The notes under the pieces are model-generated. The model did no database searches. It saw only the letters and a program-made list of their open reading frames with translations, and was not told where the DNA came from. Of a stretch of 45,476 bases of DNA, positions 1 through 6,126 are shown piece after piece (position 1 is the first letter of the stretch; each line of letters begins with the position of its first letter). The translations under genes were made by a program, and so were the position numbers. The stretch is from Hyphomicrobiales bacterium (GTDB lineage: Bacteria; Pseudomonadota; Alphaproteobacteria; Rhizobiales; NORP267): positions 1-45,476 of the forward strand of contig JAUYJB010000060.1 of NCBI GenBank assembly GCA_030688605.1, given 5' to 3'.

Positions 1-145
1 TACCATAGGTAGCAATGTTTCCGGCGCTGGAAATTGGACAGGACCGCTTGGAGCGATGCTCTTCTATGAAGGCGATCCCGGCGCTGCCAAGATCGCCGCC
101 ATGTTCGATCTTCTCCACTCCCTCTCCGGCATAGCGCAGGCGTAG
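1..145 (+). CDS. 3' end of a tail-associated, probably lectin-like protein (partial)
   Basis: The frame beginning at base 2 is open from the window edge to a TAG at 143-145 and encodes the last 47 residues of a protein. The segment GSNVSGAGNWTG followed by a hydrophobic LGAMLFYEGDP stretch resembles the final strands of LamG/concanavalin-like domains at the end of phage receptor-binding proteins. It lies directly upstream of the next rightward gene, only 2 bases away. The gene at the right edge of the window looks like the N-terminal part of the same kind of protein. The link between the two is inference, and their frames do not match if the edges are joined directly. Confidence 0.6.
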   Translation, partial: TIGSNVSGAGNWTGPLGAMLFYEGDPGAAKIAAMFDLLHSLSGIAQA

Positions 146-147
146 CC

Positions 148-423
148 ATGCCCCGAACCGCAAGAGAAGATACGCGCCTGATCCGCGAGGCGGCCAAGAT
201 GGCGGCCGAGGCGGCGGTCGACCGGGTTCTGCTGCGCCTCGGGATCGACCCGCAGGTGCCCGCCGAGTTCATCGAGGTTAGAAAGGATTTGTCCTATCTG
301 AGGTCGCTGCGCCAGACGCGCGACGCGATCGGGAAAACCGGAATACGCACGATCGTCAGCGTCGTCGTGGTCGGCGCACTGGCAATGCTTTGGGCCGCTT
401 TTAAATGGAAGCTCGGCCAATAG
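148..423 (+). CDS. small membrane protein with C-terminal transmembrane helix
   Basis: A 91-residue protein. The first 65 residues are charged and probably helical. Residues about 66-86 (TIVSVVVVGALAMLWAAF) form one clear transmembrane segment followed by a short basic tail, so the bulk would face one side of the inner membrane. The gene starts 2 bases after the preceding stop with no strong Shine-Dalgarno, which suggests translational coupling. Small proteins of this shape are common beside lysis and accessory genes of alphaproteobacterial phages. It could be holin-like or act in superinfection exclusion. I do not recognise a specific function. Confidence 0.75.
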   Translation: MPRTAREDTRLIREAAKMAAEAAVDRVLLRLGIDPQVPAEFIEVRKDLSYLRSLRQTRDAIGKTGIRTIVSVVVVGALAMLWAAFKWKLGQ

Positions 424-480
424 GGGTGGGAGACCCTGGAGATTAAAAGGAGGCGCCACGAAAGACCGGAGGTTCTTCGC

Positions 481-1122
481 ATGTGGTGGCGCGACATAAC
501 GCTGGCAGTTTTGATCGTTACGGCGACGATGGTCCTGACCTACGCCCCGCAGCCGCGGGTATCGGCGGCCGACGCGGCGGTGCTCGTGGCGGATACAGCA
601 AGGGGCTCGCACGGCTCCGGCGCCTATCTTGGCGACGGCCTCGTGCTGACGGCCGCGCATGTCGCGCGTAACGAGCAGGCCGAACTGACCGTCCGGTTTT
701 CGGGCAGCGACGAGGTTCTGCCGGCGGCCGTGGTCTGGATCGACGCGTCGCTGGACCTTGCCCTTTTGCGGATTGCCGCGCCGGAAGGCGCGCCCTACCT
801 GTCCCTCGCTTGCGAGGAGGGTGCCCTTGAGCGCGCCACGCCGGCCACGGCGGCTGGATACCCATTGAACTTCCCGATCGTCGTCGAGACGGCCGGCATA
901 ATCGGCAGCGTGTCCGCGCCCTCTGTCGGCCCGTGGGCTTTCGCCTTCGTGTTCGCCGCTCCGGGCGTCGTTCCCGGACTGAGCGGCGCGGCGATCATCA
1001 ACTCCGACACCGGCCGGATCGTCGGCATAATCGTCGGCGTGGCCGGGCAGCCGGGTGTGCGGGGCTCGCTTGCCATAGCCGCTCCGGTCGCCCCGCTTTG
1101 CGACAAGATCGTGCAGGCATAG
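481..1122 (+). CDS. secreted trypsin-like serine protease
   Basis: A 213-residue protein with an N-terminal hydrophobic segment (residues about 7-22) that looks like a signal peptide or anchor, followed by a chymotrypsin-fold (S1/HtrA-like) peptidase. The catalytic triad is readable: His60 in LTAAHV, Asp92 in SLDLALL, and Ser168 in GLSGAA, a variant of the usual GxSGG. There is no PDZ domain, and at about 190 mature residues it is a minimal protease. The start is supported by GGAGG 8 bases upstream. It sits in the block between tail genes and integrase, a usual place for cargo genes. Its substrate is unknown; an envelope or extracellular role is inferred from the export signal. Confidence 0.85.
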   Translation: MWWRDITLAVLIVTATMVLTYAPQPRVSAADAAVLVADTARGSHGSGAYLGDGLVLTAAHVARNEQAELTVRFSGSDEVLPAAVVWIDASLDLALLRIAAPEGAPYLSLACEEGALERATPATAAGYPLNFPIVVETAGIIGSVSAPSVGPWAFAFVFAAPGVVPGLSGAAIINSDTGRIVGIIVGVAGQPGVRGSLAIAAPVAPLCDKIVQA

Positions 1123-1126
1123 CGCG

Positions 1127-2383
1127 ATGACCGGCAAAGCGTTCCCTCCGCTGTCGGGGGAGAAGCGGGCCACCGTGATTGCCCGCATAACCGCTGGCGA
1201 TTTAGCCAAGACGATCGCCAACGAAGAACGGGTTAACGTAAAGACCGTTCGGAAAATCAAGCGCCAGTTGGCCGGCGGCCCCACGAGCCCGCGGGAAACC
1301 GCCGTTGCGCTCGGCGGGTCGCCCAAGGACAAACAGATCGTCTCCTTGCGCGACGAGGTAGGCCGGCTGCGCAGGGCGCTTGCCGACGCGCACCGCTCCA
1401 CGGCCGCCGACGAGGCTATCGCCGAAATCATAGGCGGCATCGTCGCCTCGCCAGCGCACCCGCCCAAGTGGCTCGTCGGCAAGGAGCGCCACAACGGCGG
1501 CTCGCCGGAGGTTCCGGTGCTCGGGCTGGCGGACTGGCACTTCGGCGAAATCGTCAGCTATGACGAGACCGACGGCATCAACGAATACAACCCGGAGATC
1601 GCGCGAAAGCGCGTTCGGCGGATCGTGTCCTCGGTCGTCAACCTGTGCCGCAACCACCACGTCAAGAGCTTCCCAGGCATCGTGCTCGCCCTGGTCGGCG
1701 ATTTCGTATCCGGCGGCATCCACCCAGAGCTTGCGAAAACAGACGAGTACGAAAACATCCCGGCCACGCTAGAGGTGCTAGACCTCCTCGTGTGGGCTAT
1801 CGAGACCCTGGCCGACGAGTTCGGGGCGGTCTACGTCCCCGCCGTCGCTGGCAACCACGGCCGCAATACGTTCAAGGCCGAGCATAAACGATATGTTTAT
1901 AAGAACTTCGATTGGCTTATTTACCAATTGCTCGCCCGGCACTTCAAGGACGACAAGCGGATCGTCTTCGACATTCCGGCCAGCAACGTCGTCCTGTTCC
2001 GCGTTTTCAACAAGCGGTTTTTGCTGGCCCACGGCGACATGCTCGGGGCGCGCGGCGGCGACGGCATGATCGGGGCTATCGGGCCGATCATGCGCGGCGA
2101 GATCAAGACCCGCCAACAGCAGATGTCGGCGGGCCGCGACTTCGACATTTTGTTCGTCGGCCACTACCACCAGCAGCTATGGCTGCCGAGGGCGATCGTC
2201 TGCAATAGCCTTAAAGGCTTCGACGAGTATGCCCAAAACGTCCTGCGGGCGCCCCCGAGCACGCCGTCGCAACCGCTGTTCTTCGTGCATCCGAAATACG
2301 GCATCACGAGCAGATGGGAAGTCTACGCCGAAGACGCGGGCAAGGGCGAATTGCCCCCGTGGGTCACGGTGTTCGAGCAATGA
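1127..2383 (+). CDS. HTH-containing calcineurin-like metallophosphoesterase
   Basis: A 418-residue protein. The N-terminus (about 10-47) reads as a helix-turn-helix (GDLAKTIANEERVNVKTVRKI), followed by a coiled linker (70-105). The C-terminal half is a calcineurin-type metallophosphoesterase with the metal-binding motifs in order: D136-x-H138, GD192, GN243H, H302GD and GH346xH348. Enzymes of this fold hydrolyse phosphomono- or diesters with a two-metal centre, and phage versions are usually described as possible nucleases. The DNA-binding N-terminus fits a nucleic-acid substrate, but this is inference. The gene starts 4 bases after the protease and overlaps the next gene by ATGA, so the three are probably one transcript. 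Confidence 0.88.
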   Translation: MTGKAFPPLSGEKRATVIARITAGDLAKTIANEERVNVKTVRKIKRQLAGGPTSPRETAVALGGSPKDKQIVSLRDEVGRLRRALADAHRSTAADEAIAEIIGGIVASPAHPPKWLVGKERHNGGSPEVPVLGLADWHFGEIVSYDETDGINEYNPEIARKRVRRIVSSVVNLCRNHHVKSFPGIVLALVGDFVSGGIHPELAKTDEYENIPATLEVLDLLVWAIETLADEFGAVYVPAVAGNHGRNTFKAEHKRYVYKNFDWLIYQLLARHFKDDKRIVFDIPASNVVLFRVFNKRFLLAHGDMLGARGGDGMIGAIGPIMRGEIKTRQQQMSAGRDFDILFVGHYHQQLWLPRAIVCNSLKGFDEYAQNVLRAPPSTPSQPLFFVHPKYGITSRWEVYAEDAGKGELPPWVTVFEQ

Positions 2384-2898
2384 AGTTCTGTTACGCCGAC
2401 CCGCCGTATCTTGGCTGCGGCGCCAGGTACGATCATCCTGACGCGCGCTTATGGAACGACGAAGCGGCCCACGCAGATTTAGTTAGCCGGCTACAAACGG
2501 ACTACCCCGATGGGTGGGCGGTATCGCTTTCCGCGCCCTCCCTGCCTGTTTATCAAGCCGCGGCTCCGCTGGCGCGGGTCTGCGTTTGGGTAAAGCCCTT
2601 TGCTATTTTTAAGCCGAACGTCGGGACGGCATATACTTGGGAGCCGGTCTTAGTCGTAGGTGGGCGCAAACGCACTAGGCAAGACCCTACCTGCCGCGAC
2701 CATCTTTCTGAAAACATTACGCTCAAAAAAGGTCTTTGCGGAGTAAAACCGCTGCGTTTTAATCAGTGGGTGCTCGGCCTCCTAAACTGGAAACATACTG
2801 ACGAACTGATTGATCTATTCCCAGGCAGCAACGGGATGGCCGAGGCTATCACAATTGGGGAACATTGTCTTGGCGGCGCTAGGCCACGTAAAAAGTAA
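2380..2898 (+). CDS. compact DPPY-type DNA methyltransferase (N6-adenine/N4-cytosine)
   Basis: A 172-residue protein whose start overlaps the previous stop (ATGA). The catalytic motif IV DPPY is at residues 7-10, and the AdoMet-binding motif I-like DLFPGS is near the C-terminus (145-150). This IV-before-I order is that of beta-class amino-methyltransferases. In motif I the usual GG is NG. VCVWVKPF (67-74) and WEPVLVVGG (87-95) resemble core strands. It is about half the usual size and has almost no room for a target-recognition domain. Bases from about 2440 to 2900 are visibly richer in A and T than the neighbours, which suggests recent acquisition. Confidence 0.75.
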   Translation: MKFCYADPPYLGCGARYDHPDARLWNDEAAHADLVSRLQTDYPDGWAVSLSAPSLPVYQAAAPLARVCVWVKPFAIFKPNVGTAYTWEPVLVVGGRKRTRQDPTCRDHLSENITLKKGLCGVKPLRFNQWVLGLLNWKHTDELIDLFPGSNGMAEAITIGEHCLGGARPRKK

Positions 2899-2932
2899 AC
2901 ATAACTTCATCACCAGCAAAAGGAATGAGACT

Positions 2933-3115
2933 ATGAGCTTTCTTGCGACACTTTCGATTATCGGTTTTCTATTCGGCGGCGGCCCGACGATCTGCCCCGA
3001 CCCGGAGAATGCCTGCGGGTCTGGCAATCCCGGCGGCAACGGAAGCGTCCACAGCGGCCAGAAAACCGGCTCCGGCGATCATGGCGACAAGGGCGGCGAT
3101 CAGGGCTACAACTAG
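2933..3115 (+). CDS. small secreted Gly/Asp-rich peptide
   Basis: A 60-residue protein with start ATG at 2933 supported by AAAGGA about 9 bases upstream. Residues 1-19 are hydrophobic (MSFLATLSIIGFLFGGG) and look like a signal peptide. The remainder is low-complexity, rich in Gly, Asp, Ser and Asn, with two cysteines (CPDPENAC) that could form a disulfide. I recognise no family. It is the last rightward gene before the integrase, whose 3' end is only 2 bases away on the other strand. No hairpin terminator is visible between the two converging genes. Confidence 0.6.
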   Translation: MSFLATLSIIGFLFGGGPTICPDPENACGSGNPGGNGSVHSGQKTGSGDHGDKGGDQGYN

Positions 3116-3117
3116 CC

Positions 3118-4260
3118 CTACCTGTCTACTCCCTCGATATGGACCGCCTCGGCGACGCCGCCGGCAATCCGGTTAACCGCCGCCGAGGCGGGATCGTTCA
3201 GCAAATGCGCGTAACGCTTGGTAGTCTGCGTCCGCGCGTGGCCTAGAAGCCCTCCCACCGTATCGAGCGCGATTTCGGCCGCCACGCCGAACGAGGCGAA
3301 CGTATGCCGCAGATCGTGCAGCCGCAGGTCCGGGCAGCCGGCCTCCTTGCGCACGGCCCTCCACAGCTTCACCGGACTGGCGACGCCGACAAGGTAGCCG
3401 GGGCGGGCGTGCGGCCCCCGCTCGGGATCGTCGAGCAGTTCGATCGCCAGCCGCGGCAGATGCACCATCTTGTCCCCCGCCGTGCGCGACGTTTTGTGCT
3501 CCGGCAGGACCAGCAGGTCGCCGCGGCGCCACTCCCCGCGCGCCTGGCCGATCTCGGAGACGCGAGCGCCGGTTAAGAGCAGCAAGTAGGTGAATAGCAC
3601 CGCCTCGTGCTGAGAACCCCGCCAGCGCCTTCCCAGGGCCTCCCCAATGGCCTTCGCTTCCGGGCCAGGCACCAGATACCGGCGGCGCGGCCTTTCCGGG
3701 TTGCGCTCGACCAGATGGCAGAAGTTCGATCCTATAGGGCGCAGGCGCAGCCGCTCGGCCAGGGTCAGGAGCGTCGACAGCGTGGCGAGCACCCGGTTCG
3801 CCTGGATCGGCGCTGTCCGGCTTATCCGGGCGTGCAGGCGCTCCGCATCGTCCAAGTCGAGCGCGGCGACCTTGCGGCTCCCGAGTTCGGGCAGGATGTA
3901 CCCTTCGAGGAGCAGGCCAATGTTGCGGGCGGATTTCTTCTTCGGCAGTTGCGTCTCGCGGTAATGGCCGACAAGTTCGGCCACGGTGGCGCCAGCCTTG
4001 CCGGCACGGCGCTGGCCCGCCGGGTCTTGGCCCGCCGCCACCTTCGACAGCATCTCGCGGGCGATGCGCCTGGCCTCGTTGACGGTCAGCACGGAGCAAT
4101 CGCCGATCTTCGGCCTGCGCTCCTCGCCGAGCGAACTCCGGTAATAGAGATAGAAGCTCTTGCGGGTCTGCAAGGCGCGGACGTGCAGGCCCAGCACTTC
4201 GCCGTCCCGCAGGACGCCGCCCGGCGGAAGGGCGGCGAGCTCTTTGGCGGTGAGGGTCAT
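3118..4260 (-). CDS. int: tyrosine-recombinase integrase
   Basis: A 380-residue site-specific tyrosine recombinase that would integrate and excise the phage at the adjacent tRNA-derived core. The N-terminus (1-60) is like the arm-binding DUF4102 region of tRNA-targeting integrases, and a SAM-like core-binding domain spans about 90-180. Catalytic residues are visible: R233 in TGARVSEIG, K256, H315-x-x-R318 in LHDLRHTF, H341 in GLLGH and nucleophile Y350 in TKRYAHL. The ATG at 4258-4260 overlaps the upstream 56-residue gene by ATGA; longer in-frame extensions are not needed. Being co-directional with the early operon, it could also be expressed from that transcript. Confidence 0.95.
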   Translation of the reverse strand: MTLTAKELAALPPGGVLRDGEVLGLHVRALQTRKSFYLYYRSSLGEERRPKIGDCSVLTVNEARRIAREMLSKVAAGQDPAGQRRAGKAGATVAELVGHYRETQLPKKKSARNIGLLLEGYILPELGSRKVAALDLDDAERLHARISRTAPIQANRVLATLSTLLTLAERLRLRPIGSNFCHLVERNPERPRRRYLVPGPEAKAIGEALGRRWRGSQHEAVLFTYLLLLTGARVSEIGQARGEWRRGDLLVLPEHKTSRTAGDKMVHLPRLAIELLDDPERGPHARPGYLVGVASPVKLWRAVRKEAGCPDLRLHDLRHTFASFGVAAEIALDTVGGLLGHARTQTTKRYAHLLNDPASAAVNRIAGGVAEAVHIEGVDR

Positions 4261-4427
4261 TTCGCTGTGCCTCCCGCCAGAAGGCCCCGCAGCTTTTCGG
4301 CCACCGCGCTCGGGGCGGCGAAGTCCATAATCAGCACGCCCTCGTCCGCCGCCAAAACGATTTTCTGCTCCAAGGCGTCGAGGTAATCGGCGACGCGCGC
4401 TATGGTCGCTTTTTCGTCCGTGGTCAT
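4257..4427 (-). CDS. small protein translationally coupled to the integrase
   Basis: A 56-residue acidic, probably helical protein (TIARVADYLDALEQKIVLAADEG) with no recognised domain. The ATG at 4425-4427 is chosen because AGGAGG lies 9 bases upstream; a longer reading frame to 4514 has no such signal. Its stop overlaps the integrase start (ATGA), so the two are translated together. It lies between the attachment core and int and may be an integration accessory factor, but the sequence offers no specific support. Confidence 0.65.
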   Translation of the reverse strand: MTTDEKATIARVADYLDALEQKIVLAADEGVLIMDFAAPSAVAEKLRGLLAGGTAK

Positions 4428-4558
4428 TCTCCCGGTCCTCCTGGTCGCACACAGGTCGCACCGATATGGTATGCCTGCGTAGCTCAACGTATAGGAAAAA
4501 CCGCGGGAATGCAAGAGCGGCGATACGAAATTATGACTGATTAGGTTATTTCGTGTGA

Positions 4559-4603
4559 CTGTGGATCAGGAGGTCGTGGGTTCGAGCCCCACCGGCTGTA
4601 CCA
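4559..4603 (+). other. attP core: 3' part of a tRNA-His-like gene
   Basis: These 45 bases fit tRNA positions 32-76 exactly: anticodon loop CTGTGGA (anticodon GTG, His), anticodon-stem 3' strand TCAGG, 5-base variable loop, T-stem GTGGG/CCCAC with loop TTCGAGC, acceptor 3' strand CGGCTGT, discriminator A and CCA. The bases on the 5' side do not form a proper anticodon stem, D-arm or acceptor strand, so this is not a full tRNA. Lying 131 bases upstream of the integrase start, it is the expected crossover region restoring a host tRNA-His on integration. A73/U72 instead of C73 matches the unusual tRNA-His of some alphaproteobacteria. Confidence 0.85.
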
Positions 4604-4748
4604 GCTTTTTCAATAGCTTAGGGTCTTGCGTGGGTGAAGCGGCGGCGGCCCCTGGTCGCGTATTGGTCGCACGCAGGCCGGCGGTGTAACCCTCTTGCCA
4701 GATATATTCGAGCGGGTCGTCTGGAACGGGAGGGGCGCGGCGGGTCAC
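4566..4748 (-). CDS. small protein whose 3' end lies in the attachment core
   Basis: A 60-residue protein starting at a GTG that overlaps the preceding gene's stop (GTGA), which argues for coupled translation. The N-terminal half (DDPLEYIWQEGYTAGLR) looks like a genuine short phage protein. The last residues (VGLEPTTS) are the familiar antisense translation of a tRNA T-arm, because the stop lies inside the tRNA-like core. After integration the same bases would be restored, so the frame would survive. No function can be assigned. The alternative is that only the upstream part matters and the end is incidental. Confidence 0.6.
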   Translation of the reverse strand: MTRRAPPVPDDPLEYIWQEGYTAGLRATNTRPGAAAASPTQDPKLLKKLVQPVGLEPTTS

Positions 4749-4954
4749 CGCGCAACCCCCATCTCGTATGCGAATATCTCGCTTTCCGGGTAAAGGACGC
4801 GGCTGTTCGGCAGCTTGATGTAGCGCGGCCCGCGCCCTTGCGAGCGCTGGTTCGCCAAGCCCTGCTCGGTGCAGCGCAGCCGCTCGGCCACTTCCTTGGT
4901 GGTGAGGCGCCGGTCCCCGTGCGGGACCGGCTCGTCGAGGATGCGTCGGGTCAT
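4745..4954 (-). CDS. excisionase/AlpA-like helix-turn-helix protein
   Basis: A 69-residue DNA-binding protein with a MerR-like HTH_17 fold: LTTKEVAERLRC begins the helix-turn-helix at about residue 17, and RYIKLPNSRVLYPESEIFAYE forms the wing and final helix. This is the common architecture of AlpA-like regulators and phage excisionases. Its place within 150 bases of the attachment core, upstream of int on the same strand, fits a recombination directionality factor. That role is inferred from context; a transcriptional role remains possible. Start and stop overlap both neighbours. Confidence 0.8.
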   Translation of the reverse strand: MTRRILDEPVPHGDRRLTTKEVAERLRCTEQGLANQRSQGRGPRYIKLPNSRVLYPESEIFAYEMGVAR

Positions 4955-5604
4955 CAGTCGGTGCTCACGACGCGCTGCCACTGCGCGTCGTCGGGTATAA
5001 CCTTGCCGAGCGGAGTGTCCGGCGTCGCCTTTCCCGCCAGGGCGAGGCGCACGCAAACAGCACCCCTATTGCCGTAGGCCCTGGCAAAAATGAACATCTC
5101 GGCGGAAGTGCACTCACCGGCGGCCTTGCCATTGGGCATGACCGTTTGCCTCGACACCAAGCCGAAATGCTTGGCGAAGCTAGCCGCTAATTCCTCGCGC
5201 GCCTTTTCTTGGGCCTTAAGCACTTTGCGGTCTACCGGCTTATACGGGCGCGTTGGCGCCCCGCGCACCACGGCGGCGCTGCCGTTGCCGTTCGGGGCAT
5301 CGTCGGGCGCGTATTCCAAGTCCAGCCACTTGGCTGTAGCCGGCGGCAGCTTAGTTTTAGGCTCCGTGACGAGACGGTCGTACTCGTTTGCGCACCACCA
5401 CTCCAGTATATACACAATGTGGTCGGCAAGCTCGATAGCGCGGTGTGCTTTCTCCGGGAATACCGCTTCTGTGAAAACCTCAATCGCTTCGGTTTTCCCC
5501 ATCGCAGGGTGATTTTCCAAAAGCAGACGCAGCAACTTGCGGGGGCCGCTCTCGTAAGAAGCGCGCTTGGCCCCCATTTCGCCTGTGTTCAATCCGGGTT
5601 GCAT
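4954..5604 (-). CDS. hypothetical protein of the early operon (216 aa)
   Basis: A soluble 216-residue protein that I do not recognise. The N-terminal 85 residues are helical and contain two Trp-rich stretches (YILEWWCANEYDRL). A Pro/Asn/Gly-rich linker around 98-115 separates a second basic helical segment (125-145). There are no visible catalytic or metal-binding motifs. The ATG at 5604 has AAGGAG 8 bases upstream. It shares one base with the excisionase-like gene and overlaps the upstream zinc-finger gene by 16 bases, so it belongs to the same operon. Confidence 0.75.
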   Translation of the reverse strand: MQPGLNTGEMGAKRASYESGPRKLLRLLLENHPAMGKTEAIEVFTEAVFPEKAHRAIELADHIVYILEWWCANEYDRLVTEPKTKLPPATAKWLDLEYAPDDAPNGNGSAAVVRGAPTRPYKPVDRKVLKAQEKAREELAASFAKHFGLVSRQTVMPNGKAAGECTSAEMFIFARAYGNRGAVCVRLALAGKATPDTPLGKVIPDDAQWQRVVSTD

Positions 5605-6062
5605 GTCAGTCTCTCCTTCCTTTGCATTTCTTCCACGATTAGTTTTTCGATGTACTCCTGGTCGGCCTTGCGCGCCGCATTAAACAAAGCCGCTGCCACG
5701 ATGCGCATAGCGCTTTGGCGGCGGTCTCTTTCTGGGTTCATCTCACGCCGCCGACGGGCCTGTTCACGACATTTTTCCGGGTTCGCCGCGCGATATTGGC
5801 GCCCCTTTTCCAGCAGTTTTTCCCGGTTCGCCGCGCGATATTGGCGTCCGTATTCCACCAACTTTTCCCGGTTCGCCGCGGCCCATTGCCGAAAGTATAT
5901 TCCTGCTTTTTCCGAGTTCGCCGCAGCCCACCGACGCCCCTGCCCTTTCCATGCTTCGTGGCGGCACTTCTCCGAACAATACTTGGCGTTATTGGTCCGC
6001 CGCATAAATTCCTTGCCGCAGACCGCACAATTCTTCGGTTTGAATTTGCAAACCCTAGCCAT
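5589..6062 (-). CDS. zinc-finger protein with 15-residue tandem repeats
   Basis: A 157-residue protein with the start at 6062 (GGAGG 8 bases upstream; a start at 6089 lacks a signal). The N-terminus carries a CxxC...CxxxC treble-clef-like finger (C12, C15, C29, C33). Residues 43-117 are five consecutive 15-residue units of the pattern R-Q-(W/Y)-x-A-A-N-(R/P)-E-K, a basic helical array, followed by a short helical tail. Similar finger-plus-repeat proteins occur in other phages, and some repeat tracts accompany HNH nucleases, but no nuclease motif is visible here. Nucleic-acid binding is inferred. Confidence 0.75.
   Translation of the reverse strand: MARVCKFKPKNCAVCGKEFMRRTNNAKYCSEKCRHEAWKGQGRRWAAANSEKAGIYFRQWAAANREKLVEYGRQYRAANREKLLEKGRQYRAANPEKCREQARRRREMNPERDRRQSAMRIVAAALFNAARKADQEYIEKLIVEEMQRKERLTCNPD
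5712..5936 (-). repeat. 45-bp in-frame tandem repeat, five units
   Basis: The motif GTTCGCCGCG recurs at 5781, 5826, 5871 and, in part, at 5916, giving a strict 45-base period inside the zinc-finger gene. The two central units are nearly identical at the base level and the outer ones have diverged. The unit length keeps the reading frame, so copy-number change would lengthen or shorten the helical array by 15 residues without breaking the gene. Confidence 0.85.
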
Positions 6063-6126
6063 CTTCCTTTCCTCCAAATCTCCATCCATTCCGGTACGAT
6101 TTACATAGCGCGGTTATAATTTCGTG

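Noticed and set aside
4470-4603. Complete tRNA gene
   Set aside because: A D-arm-like GTAGCTCA occurs near 4476, but it is about 85 bases from the anticodon loop and no 5' acceptor strand pairs with the 3' end. Only positions 32-76 are present.
5712-5936. CRISPR array
   Set aside because: The 45-base repeats have no unique spacers and lie in frame inside a coding gene; the same holds for the 33-base repeats at 19498-19608.
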